IMG/VR virus record: IMGVR_UViG_3300022752_000241
Coordinates: 1 to 32,815 of that record
Source: a virus
Length of the DNA stretch: 32,815 nucleotides
Direction: 5' to 3' (one strand)
Shown here: one piece after another, positions 23,188 through 30,125 of the stretch
How positions within the stretch are numbered: position 1 is the stretch's first letter
Layout: every line of letters begins with the position of its first letter
Position numbers and translations under genes: made by a program
The notes under the pieces: model-generated
The model's database searches: none
Told to the model about the DNA's origin: nothing
The model's input: the letters and a program-made list of their open reading frames with translations, nothing else

Positions 23188-23200
23188 TCATAATAGTTTA

Positions 23201-23374
23201 CTAAACATCTTTAGTTTTTTTATTAGATTTAGGTCTAGGCTCTTGCTCAGGTCTTCTCTCAAAGACAGCACCATCGTGCTTCATTTCGCAACAACGAGCG
23301 AGAAGACTGACGACAAAATGCTTATTACAAGATTCACACCTGTAAGGGTCTGGCACTTTATTTTGTTGTCCCAT
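23201..23374 (-). CDS. Small zinc-finger-like protein
   Basis: 57 residues from the ATG at 23374; an in-frame ATG at 23452 would overlap the divergent methyltransferase start, so it is less likely. It has YRCESCNKHF and ARCCEMKHDG, four cysteines and two histidines that can hold a zinc ion, then a Pro/Arg/Lys-rich tail. It heads the operon with the second propeller gene. The function is unknown. Confidence 0.55.
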   Translation of the reverse strand: MGQQNKVPDPYRCESCNKHFVVSLLARCCEMKHDGAVFERRPEQEPRPKSNKKTKDV

Positions 23375-23437
23375 ATACAATAATTGTCGCACGTCAATTG
23401 CTAGGTTATTTTTTAGTTTTGTAGTACCATCTAACCA

Positions 23438-24289
23438 ATGAACACTGCTCAAATCTTAAACGGAGACGTACGTCAGGCGTTAGCCCTACTACCAGACCAA
23501 TCAGTTCAAACTGTCATCACGTCCCCACCATACTGGGGATTGCGTGACTACGGTTCTGAAGGACAGTTAGGTCAGGAAGATACTCCATACGAGTTCATAG
23601 AGAATTTAGTAGAGATTTTTCGTGACGTCAGACGTGTCCTAAAAGACAATGGCACGGTTTGGTTGAATCTTGGGGATTCTTATGTTGGAACTGGAAACAA
23701 GGGAGACTACAAAGACCCTAAATATTCCAATGGTCGTAACGGTCAATCGATTGCTTTAAATAATAAAGTTGAAGGATTAAAATCTAAAGACCTAATTGGT
23801 ATTCCTTGGAGAGTTGCTCTTGCTTTACAGGCTGATGACTGGTATTTGCGTAGCGATATTATTTGGCACAAACCAAACGTTATGCCAGAGCCAGTAAAAG
23901 ACCGACCAACTAAGGCTCACGAATACGTTTTTCTCTTAAGCAAGAGTCCTAAATACTTTTATGACCACGAGGCTGTACGTGAAGATAGCCTCAGCGGTAA
24001 ACGTAATCGTCGCTCGGTGTGGAGCGTAAATACAAAACCATTTAAGGGTGCACACTTTGCTGTTTACCCTACAGAACTTGTAGAGCCTTGCGTTTTAGCA
24101 GGTTCACAGCCAAACGATACAGTTTTAGACATTTTTTCTGGTTCTGGCACTACTGGTGTAGTTTCACTACAAAATGGCAGAAACTACATAGGCATTGAGT
24201 TAAATCCTGAATACGCACTAATCTCCGAAAAGAGGCTTACTGAAGAGGCTGGCTTATATGGAGATATAATAGTAAATATTGTCAAATAA
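23438..24289 (+). CDS. DNA amino-methyltransferase, beta class
   Basis: 283 residues. Motif IV comes first, ITSPPYWGLRDYG at about residue 26, then a target-recognition stretch, then motif I, LDIFSGSGTTGVVSLQ, near residue 230 and IGIELNPEYALIS. The order IV-TRD-I defines the beta class (N6-adenine or N4-cytosine). SPPYWGLRDYG is frequent in orphan phage and host enzymes. No nuclease partner is near, so self-protection is likely. TACCAT lies seven bases before the ATG, fitting a leaderless transcript. Confidence 0.85.
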   Translation: MNTAQILNGDVRQALALLPDQSVQTVITSPPYWGLRDYGSEGQLGQEDTPYEFIENLVEIFRDVRRVLKDNGTVWLNLGDSYVGTGNKGDYKDPKYSNGRNGQSIALNNKVEGLKSKDLIGIPWRVALALQADDWYLRSDIIWHKPNVMPEPVKDRPTKAHEYVFLLSKSPKYFYDHEAVREDSLSGKRNRRSVWSVNTKPFKGAHFAVYPTELVEPCVLAGSQPNDTVLDIFSGSGTTGVVSLQNGRNYIGIELNPEYALISEKRLTEEAGLYGDIIVNIVK

Positions 24290-24303
24290 TTTATTAAAAT
24301 ATT

Positions 24304-24332
24304 TTGCAATTTCTAGAAATATGTGCTAGTCT
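24304..24332 (+). promoter_or_regulatory. Promoter TTGCAA-17-(TGC)TAGTCT
   Basis: TTGCAA (24304-24309), 17 bases, and an extended -10 (TGC then TAGTCT, 24327-24332) lie in a gene-free gap. The predicted start is near 24339. The only thing downstream before a terminator is about 90 nt of non-coding DNA. Confidence 0.5.
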
Positions 24333-24338
24333 TTAAAA

Positions 24339-24429
24339 GTCAGGTAACTGATGTTGATTGTTAATTGGTTATTAATTGTCATCTCCTTTCGTGGAAGACC
24401 CGTCTAGTTCGCTAGGCGGGTTTTCTGTT
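24339..24429 (+). ncRNA. Candidate small RNA with anti-Shine-Dalgarno segment
   Basis: The stretch between the promoter at 24304 and the terminator at 24398-24429 would be a 90-nt RNA. It contains ATCTCCTTTC (24381-24390), the exact complement of the GAAAGGAGAT ribosome-binding site of the gene at 7533-7706. It might act on translation, or it may be only a leader or terminator of the methyltransferase gene. Confidence 0.4.
24398..24429 (+). terminator. Intrinsic terminator with TTCG tetraloop
   Basis: The stem ACCCGTCTAG/CTAGGCGGGT closes on a TTCG loop and is followed by TTTCTGTTT. It ends the methyltransferase unit or the candidate small RNA. Confidence 0.85.
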
Positions 24430-24436
24430 TCTCTGG

Positions 24437-24442
24437 TAGGAT
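24437..24442 (+). promoter_or_regulatory. Extended -10 box TAGGAT for leaderless transcript
   Basis: TGG-TAGGAT ends six bases before the ATG at 24449. It gives the gene after the terminator its own promoter with no 5' leader. Confidence 0.5.
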
Positions 24443-24448
24443 GTCAAC

Positions 24449-24955
24449 ATGTACAAATTACAACTGACAAAAGACGAAATAAGAATGTGTACGGATATTG
24501 CTGTCAATCGATGGCTAATGAAGTTTAATAGCACAGACCGACCAAACTATGCTCAAGGCAAGAAGGATGGTCGCTTAGAGCACGAACTTCAAGCAAGCAT
24601 ACGAAGCATTGTTGCCGAGTACGCTGTGGCAAAGTTAACTAAAAAGCCATTCAACCTTCCTTGGTATCCAAATGAGATGCACCCATTTCGTAAGGACTTA
24701 CCAGACGTCGGTGGCAACATTGAAGTTCGCACTGTAAGAACCTATGACGAAGTACCAATCTGGCGTAAGGATGCTGACAAGGCAATCGTGGGCTGTAAAG
24801 TCACAGACTCCGAGTACTTCTCCGAAGTAGAAATCTACGGCTGGGTGATGGCTAATGATGTTATCGGAAATGACTCGTTCGAAGACTCTTACATTGGTGG
24901 CTGGCGTTACCCACTTACGTCGCTAACTGCGTTCGAAGAACCAACCCACCTTTAA
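24449..24955 (+). CDS. Nuclease-like hypothetical protein (possible PD-(D/E)XK)
   Basis: 168 residues. The centre has a helix (ASIRSIVAEYAVAKLTKKP), then KDLPDVGGNIEVRTVRTYDE and KAIVGCKVTDSEYFSEVEIYGW. The D, then E-x-R spacing and the following strands resemble a PD-(D/E)XK nuclease core, but the usual Lys is Arg, so activity is doubtful. Proteins of this kind are common in phages and not well characterised. Confidence 0.5.
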   Translation: MYKLQLTKDEIRMCTDIAVNRWLMKFNSTDRPNYAQGKKDGRLEHELQASIRSIVAEYAVAKLTKKPFNLPWYPNEMHPFRKDLPDVGGNIEVRTVRTYDEVPIWRKDADKAIVGCKVTDSEYFSEVEIYGWVMANDVIGNDSFEDSYIGGWRYPLTSLTAFEEPTHL

Positions 24956-24979
24956 TCGCTCTCCCCTAAAACGTCTAAA

Positions 24980-25002
24980 CTTAGGATTAAGTTTATACAG
25001 CA
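24980..25002. repeat. 23-bp repeat, copy 2
   Basis: It matches the copy at 7771-7793 at 21 of 23 positions in the same orientation. It also contains the dyad AAACTTA-GGAT-TAAGTTT (24977-24994). Confidence 0.5.
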
Positions 25003-25016
25003 TTTTTAGCGAATTA

Positions 25017-25049
25017 ATCTGTACAAAAATAGTACATTATTATATAACT
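25017..25049 (+). promoter_or_regulatory. 33-bp promoter/operator repeat, copy 2
   Basis: CTGTACAAAAAT and TACATTATTATATAACT flank two bases that differ from copy 1. The sequence gives TGTACA-17-TATAAC and then AGGAG and the ATG of the recombinase. TGTAC-AAAAATA-GTACA is a perfect 5-bp dyad, an operator candidate. Confidence 0.6.
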
Positions 25050-25059
25050 AGGAGACCTT

Positions 25060-25725
25060 ATGTCACAGATTGCACTTCTGTACGCCAGAGTATCTACTCA
25101 ACTTCAAGTAAATGACGGAGTTAGCCTAGATGTTCAAGAGCGACAGTTACAGCAAGCAGCGGAATTGGCTGGCTTCACCGAGTATGAATTAGTGAGGGAA
25201 GAGGGTCGCTCAGGTAAGTCTATTTCGGGTCGCCCTGCCCTCACAAACGCCTTAAAGAGACTAGATAACGGAGAAGCCCACGCTCTTTTTGTGACCCGTA
25301 TAGACCGTTTAGCACGCTCTACGAAGGACTTTCTGAACATCATTGACAGAGCCAACACTAAAGGCTGGCGTCTTGTAATGCTAGACCTAAACCTAGATAC
25401 ATCTTCTTATCAGGGACGCTTCGTAGTCACAATTATGTCTGCTCTAGCAGAGATGGAACGAGGCATTATTGCTGCCCGTCAAAAAGACGTGCATAAAGAC
25501 CGCCGTGAGCGTGGCATCGTTTGGGGCGTGGATATGGGTCCTAAGAACAAAACCTCAGAAGAGGTAAAGGCTAGGATTTATCTTGAGCGTTCTGCTGGTC
25601 AGTCGTTTCGTCAGATTGCTGATGGTCTGAATCGAGACCAGATTCCGACTCAGAATCATCGAAAATGGCATCCAACGACTGTAAAGAATCTGCTTGACTC
25701 AATGGTACGTCCACAGGATGGCTAG
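25060..25725 (+). CDS. Small serine recombinase (resolvase/invertase family)
   Basis: 221 residues. The N-terminal catalytic domain has LLYARVST with the nucleophilic Ser, then GRPALTNALKRL, VTRIDRLARS with catalytic arginines, and ALAEMERGIIAARQKD. The C-terminal HTH is SFRQIADGLNRDQIP to TTVKNLLDS. Size and layout are those of resolvases and invertases, not of large integrases. AGGAG is seven bases before the ATG. It lies just after one copy of the 33-bp repeat, while the other copy is 17 kb away in inverse orientation. The last 155 bp overlap the glycosyltransferase gene on the other strand. Confidence 0.9.
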   Translation: MSQIALLYARVSTQLQVNDGVSLDVQERQLQQAAELAGFTEYELVREEGRSGKSISGRPALTNALKRLDNGEAHALFVTRIDRLARSTKDFLNIIDRANTKGWRLVMLDLNLDTSSYQGRFVVTIMSALAEMERGIIAARQKDVHKDRRERGIVWGVDMGPKNKTSEEVKARIYLERSAGQSFRQIADGLNRDQIPTQNHRKWHPTTVKNLLDSMVRPQDG

Positions 25726-26530
25726 GGGTATTTACTGTAAACCCCTCTTCCTTATCTAGTGGATTTACATCACCCTGAGCGACAGCCATTTGATTTTGAA
25801 TTTCAAGAGTTCTAAGGAAGAATCCAGAGAAGTTATATTCACCAGCGTGAGTAATTCTTACCCAAGGTGCAGCGTAGACATTGTGTCCAGTCTGACGCCA
25901 TAAGTGACAAAAAGCATAGTCTTCAGATAGCAAAATACTTTCTGGCTCCTCAGTAATAATTGTTGGGAAATACTCAACCATTTCTTCACCCATAGCAATG
26001 TCCTGACTAGGAGAGTTGTTTTTGTATTTCTTACATAGTGGGGCAACCGTCTCAAATACATTACGACGAATAAACATCATTCCAGTGCCAATGTCTCGAA
26101 CCTTAAAAGGTTCGTCTCCCCTAAATTCCTGATTTTCTGGCAAGAAGTTAATTGCAAAATTTCCAGAGTATAGAGAAAGTTCACTAGCAGGTTTTCCAGA
26201 AATTGCTGCGGCGTGGACATTATCCCAATTGATTGACTTCATTGGATAGATAGCACCAATCAGGTCTTTACCTGAGTTGACCATCTTTACAATATCGTCT
26301 GAAATCCATCCATGGTCTGCGTCAATAAAGAGCAGTGCATCACTGTCACTCTTTAAAAACATATGAGTCAAAGTATTTCTTGCTCTAGTAATAAGACTTT
26401 CATTAGTAATTGACGAATGAGTTACAGAGTGACCAGCAGCATTTAGTTTGCTCATTAGTTCATTTAGACAGGCTACATAAACACTTTTAGAAATTCCACC
26501 GTACATCGGGGTGGCAATTGTAATCTTCAT
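25571..26530 (-). CDS. Glycosyltransferase, GT-A (GT2-like)
   Basis: 319 residues from the ATG at 26530 (GGAGAATA in front). Features: KITIATPMYGG, LITRARNTLTHMFL, the metal-binding DXD in LLFIDADHGW, DIGTGMMFIRRNV, and LSEDYAFCHLWRQTGHNVYA. Such enzymes are common in phages and transfer sugars to phage or host molecules. The last 50 or so residues are an acidic, Ser/Asp/Gln-rich tail encoded opposite the recombinase HTH, unlike the rest of the protein. The body ends near PLDKEEG, so the tail may be a recent extension. Confidence 0.8.
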   Translation of the reverse strand: MKITIATPMYGGISKSVYVACLNELMSKLNAAGHSVTHSSITNESLITRARNTLTHMFLKSDSDALLFIDADHGWISDDIVKMVNSGKDLIGAIYPMKSINWDNVHAAAISGKPASELSLYSGNFAINFLPENQEFRGDEPFKVRDIGTGMMFIRRNVFETVAPLCKKYKNNSPSQDIAMGEEMVEYFPTIITEEPESILLSEDYAFCHLWRQTGHNVYAAPWVRITHAGEYNFSGFFLRTLEIQNQMAVAQGDVNPLDKEEGFTVNTPSHPVDVPLSQADSLQSLDAIFDDSESESGLDSDHQQSDETTDQQNAQDKS

Positions 26531-26555
26531 TATTCTCCTTGTTGAAAAATTAGAA

Positions 26556-26588
26556 GGGGGATTAGGCATAGGGATTACCTAATCCCCC
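26556..26588. terminator. Intrinsic terminator between primase and glycosyltransferase genes
   Basis: GGGGGATTAGG and CCTAATCCCCC form a perfect 11-bp stem with an 11-nt loop. On the minus strand a TTTTT follows, so it ends most primase transcripts before the glycosyltransferase gene. Confidence 0.8.
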
Positions 26589-26633
26589 GATGTGCGTCTC
26601 TCCCAAGACACGTTTTTATACTACATCAACTCA

Positions 26634-29270
26634 CTAAAAATTGTTGCTAGCAAATCGTGTCGCCATGCTCCAGTCAACTTCAGCCGATGGCACAGCACGA
26701 GGTAGTAAAATCATTCCGTTTATAATAGCCTTAGAACCGTGACCAACAATATTTAATCCACGGTCAGACAATTTGCGGTTGAATGCAATCTGTGTCATAG
26801 GACGTTCACCACGGTCTTCAGACCACATACGATAGACAGAGAACAAAGCCTTAACTGATAGAGAGCCTCCATCAGATTCTTTAGTTTCTTCGTCTAAGAA
26901 TAATCCAATACGGTCTTCATTCTTGCGATACACCTCCGCTGCATCTTTTACAGCAGTACACCAACCCAATGGGTCACGAGCAGAAGAACCTAAATACTTG
27001 ATAGCACCTTCAACAGCCCAAGAAAGAATTGCTGGCAATCCACCTTCAGGGTCAAACAAATATGCCTTTAGGTCAGGGTCTGGCGACTCAGGTACGTTGC
27101 TCCAAGGAATAGGGCGAATACGACGCCACATAGCATCATCGTTAATCATCGGACGGTGGTTAGTTGTAATCCACAACTTAGCCTGAGCCTTAAATGTAAA
27201 CGGCTTCTCACCAGGAGAACGAGCAGAAATTTCAGATGAACCAGTCAACTTTTTAATTGCGTTCTCTTTAATACGTTCTGATTCTGGCAACTCGTCTACC
27301 CAAACCATTCTGCGACCACGCAACTCTGCCCAGTGGTACAAGTCAGTGCTACTCGTAGCACCACCGTTATCAGCAAGGATGCTTGAATCTAAGGGCCATG
27401 CGTATTGCTGAGTTCCCATTGCTTTTACAACTGCTTCAACAAATGTGTTCTTACCAGAACCAGGAGGACCATATACAAGGAACATAAGGTCTTGATTATT
27501 TAGACCAGTTAGTGTGTACCCAACTGCACGCTGAATCCACTCTTGAAGTTCCTTGTCGCCACCAGTTGCATAATCTATGAACTGCTCCCAACGAACATTT
27601 CTCAATCCTGCTGTGTAAGCAACTTCAGCACGCTTTGTGATGTACAAATCTGGACGCCCACGAAGTAGTTCACCAGTACGCAAATCAATTACACCGTTTT
27701 GCACACCGAATAGGTATTCATCTCCATCCCAGCGTTCAACAGCAGTAACAATACGAGGGTCTGAGTTTGCACTCTCAATAGCACCGTTCAAACGAGAATT
27801 TGACTTAGCGTTGTTTGCCCACTTGATTACTTCATTCTTTTTATCTTGGTCTGAGTAATGAACAACTTCAGTAGCAATAATTGGCGGAAGTTTTTTAGCA
27901 AGTTCATGCATACCTAAATCTTCTGCATCTGGACGCCAGTACTGACCATCCCAAATAAACCAACCGATTCCTGGAGTGTAGCGAATTGCATTACCAAAAG
28001 AATCAACTAAGCGACGTCCATTACCGATATCAGATAGAGTACGCTTACCAGGAGTTCCACCCTCAGCCTCGGATATGGCGTCAGGGTCTCTAGGTATGTC
28101 GATGTTTCCAGAACTAAACGCATCTGCAATAGACATTCCATTTTTGGTAGCCTCAGCAACCGAGCCACCAACAGTTCCAGGAAGACTACTAAAGTCTTCC
28201 CAATCATCAGGGTCAGAAGTATTTACAGCAGGAGTATTTGCAGAAGCCAAAGTTGCATTAGTCTCAGCCTGAGAGCGATTCACCCAGTTTTCTAACTCTG
28301 GGTACAACTTAAATGTCACAGGATTGTCGGCGACAAAATCCATTGCACGACGTGTGTGCATTAGTAAAGAGTTAGGTCCTTCCAAATCCATTGGAGGGCG
28401 AACCTTTTCGTGATTGAAACGAATCATCATTGTCTCAATCATTAAACGCTTTTCAGGAGTTTCTACGCCAAACTTGTTTGATATTGCACAAGCCAACTTG
28501 TAGATGTCTACAGCACGAGAACCTTCGTTGATTCCTTCTTCAAGCATCTTAGAGATGTCAACTCTTTCACTCCCACCAAAGTCAAGTTCAGACATCCAAT
28601 CCCAGTCAGTAGAGCCAAGCGAAGTGCCTGAGCGACGACTACGTTTGCGAAGAGAATTAAGTAATTCTTCTGGAGCATTTGCCATTTCAATTTGCCATGG
28701 AGCCTTGCCATCAGCCCACTCATAAGTCACTCCAGAGAAGTGGCGTGATGGGGCAATTAAAACATAACCATTGTGCTTAATGTCAATACCAGGTAAATCA
28801 GCAGATTTTAGATTTCCAAGCAATTGCTCATTTGCTTCTACTTTGTAGTAGAGATGTCTACCACGAACGGCTTTACCATTGTGGTTATACTCACCAGTCA
28901 GAGCCTCCACGGTTGGAGGTAAGGCACCAACAAGTTCTTCAAACTTTTCAAACGACTCAATACCGCCAGAGCGTGGGTCAATGTCTATTACCAAGAATCC
29001 AGAAGGCTTGCAATTAACTCCAATATTTCTATCAGGAGTAGAAGTCCACCAATCAGAGACTACGGTTTGGTCATCGGTAGCACGAAGTTGCCATTCACCA
29101 ATTGCTGGGTGCTTACCAATATCCTTTGGCTCTGTGTGCGAGCCATTACAAGTACAACGACCACTGTCGTTGATACCGTAGCAGGGTAAAATTTTCCAGC
29201 CGTTTTTGGCGTACCAGACTGCACCATTAAAAATCTTTTGTAAGTGTTCGGACTTGGGAGAAACTGACAT
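26634..29270 (-). CDS. Primase-helicase (PrimPol plus D5/SF3 helicase)
   Basis: 878 residues. The N-terminal 200 residues look like a PrimPol domain: AVWYAKNGWKILPCYG, GKHPAIGEW, and LVIDIDPRSGG with the metal-binding Asp pair. A long linker leads to a D5_N-like region and an SF3 helicase with Walker A VYGPPGSGKNTFVEAV at about residue 600 and Walker B-like MVWVDELPE near 660, then KLWITTNHRP. It would prime and unwind DNA for phage replication. A 12-codon reading frame stops just before the start (TAAATG), suggesting coupling. Confidence 0.88.
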   Translation of the reverse strand: MSVSPKSEHLQKIFNGAVWYAKNGWKILPCYGINDSGRCTCNGSHTEPKDIGKHPAIGEWQLRATDDQTVVSDWWTSTPDRNIGVNCKPSGFLVIDIDPRSGGIESFEKFEELVGALPPTVEALTGEYNHNGKAVRGRHLYYKVEANEQLLGNLKSADLPGIDIKHNGYVLIAPSRHFSGVTYEWADGKAPWQIEMANAPEELLNSLRKRSRRSGTSLGSTDWDWMSELDFGGSERVDISKMLEEGINEGSRAVDIYKLACAISNKFGVETPEKRLMIETMMIRFNHEKVRPPMDLEGPNSLLMHTRRAMDFVADNPVTFKLYPELENWVNRSQAETNATLASANTPAVNTSDPDDWEDFSSLPGTVGGSVAEATKNGMSIADAFSSGNIDIPRDPDAISEAEGGTPGKRTLSDIGNGRRLVDSFGNAIRYTPGIGWFIWDGQYWRPDAEDLGMHELAKKLPPIIATEVVHYSDQDKKNEVIKWANNAKSNSRLNGAIESANSDPRIVTAVERWDGDEYLFGVQNGVIDLRTGELLRGRPDLYITKRAEVAYTAGLRNVRWEQFIDYATGGDKELQEWIQRAVGYTLTGLNNQDLMFLVYGPPGSGKNTFVEAVVKAMGTQQYAWPLDSSILADNGGATSSTDLYHWAELRGRRMVWVDELPESERIKENAIKKLTGSSEISARSPGEKPFTFKAQAKLWITTNHRPMINDDAMWRRIRPIPWSNVPESPDPDLKAYLFDPEGGLPAILSWAVEGAIKYLGSSARDPLGWCTAVKDAAEVYRKNEDRIGLFLDEETKESDGGSLSVKALFSVYRMWSEDRGERPMTQIAFNRKLSDRGLNIVGHGSKAIINGMILLPRAVPSAEVDWSMATRFASNNF

Positions 29271-29309
29271 TTAGCCAAACACCCACGCTGTCTTTTTCTG
29301 TCTTTGCAT
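29271..29309 (-). CDS. 12-residue leader peptide of the primase gene
   Basis: MQRQKKTAWVFG has GGAAGG a few bases upstream, and its TAA directly abuts the primase ATG. The primase start itself has no Shine-Dalgarno sequence, so translation may depend on this leader. It could also be chance. Confidence 0.35.
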   Translation of the reverse strand: MQRQKKTAWVFG

Positions 29310-29456
29310 AGCAAACCTTCCGTTAGAGAATCCATATTAGCATCTAGAGACGACAAATTATCTGTATTTGCGAATGTGTTTTTTGTGCCTTTATATAAAT
29401 AGGATTGCACTACCTGAGGTTATAATTATAAGGTAAATCTGGAGTATGGATTAGGG

Positions 29457-29801
29457 ATGTTGCAAGATTCAATTTTCACAATAGCAGCGGTAATTACAGC
29501 AGTTGGTGTAATCGTCGGTGCCTTGGTAGCAATTTATAGACTCGCTAAAAAAATTAGTGACTCAATCGGTTTAGATAAAAACGGTAGAACAATTGCAGAA
29601 CGTCTTGACCGAGTAGAGCATCAACTTTGGGAGAACGGTGGCTCTTCGCTTGCTGACCGAGTAAATAACATTGACAAGTCGGTTACCTCACTAAATGCCG
29701 AAGTAAAACTGATTACAACCTTAGTAACTGCTTCCGCTGGTCTTACTATAGAAAATCCAGAAACTAAGCCAAGAAGGACACGCTCTAAAAAAACAATATA
29801 G
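29457..29801 (+). CDS. Membrane-anchored coiled-coil protein
   Basis: 114 residues: an N-terminal hydrophobic helix (about residues 6-28), then a coiled segment with RLDRVEHQLWENGGSSLADR, and a basic tail (RRTRSKK). This arrangement recalls small actinophage membrane proteins annotated as DUF2746-like, sometimes proposed as holins. Upstream, a TTGCAC..TATAAG pair (29405-29432) is a weak promoter candidate. Confidence 0.6.
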   Translation: MLQDSIFTIAAVITAVGVIVGALVAIYRLAKKISDSIGLDKNGRTIAERLDRVEHQLWENGGSSLADRVNNIDKSVTSLNAEVKLITTLVTASAGLTIENPETKPRRTRSKKTI

Positions 29802-29856
29802 TTTCTAAAAAAACAGGTAGTATTTGTAAAGACATAAGATACATGAAGGAGTACAA

Positions 29857-30123
29857 ATGTCGCTGTCTGACAAACTCAACAGTGCGTCAAAAAACACATC
29901 TACTAGATTGTGCAAAATAGGCGTAATACTGGTATCAGAATCACTTTCTAAAGAAGATAGAGAGAGTCTCAAGACAGTTTTAGATGTCTCAGACTCAGAC
30001 CCTAATAAGGTATCAAATGTCCAAATTGCTAGGATTCTTAGAGAAGAAGGATTCGACGTATCAAACAGTGCAGTAGATAGACATAGAAGATATGAATGTC
30101 CATGCACGAGAACGGCTAAATAA
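29857..30123 (+). CDS. Small HTH protein
   Basis: 88 residues. A C-terminal segment, SNVQIARILREEGFDVSNSA then VDRHRRYECPC, is an HTH-like recognition region followed by a cysteine pair. It resembles small DNA-binding proteins of actinophages, in which this kind of HTH has been linked to terminase small subunits or regulators; which applies here is unknown. GGAG lies a few bases before the ATG, and the next gene starts two bases after its stop. Confidence 0.55.
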   Translation: MSLSDKLNSASKNTSTRLCKIGVILVSESLSKEDRESLKTVLDVSDSDPNKVSNVQIARILREEGFDVSNSAVDRHRRYECPCTRTAK

Positions 30124-30125
30124 AA

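Noticed and set aside
25060-25725. Integrase for lysogeny
   Set aside because: The recombinase is only 221 residues, without the long C-terminal part of large serine integrases, and no repressor or attachment site was identified.
29060-29410. 116-codon frame on the minus strand overlapping the primase start
   Set aside because: Most of it is out of frame with the conserved PrimPol domain; it is a shadow.
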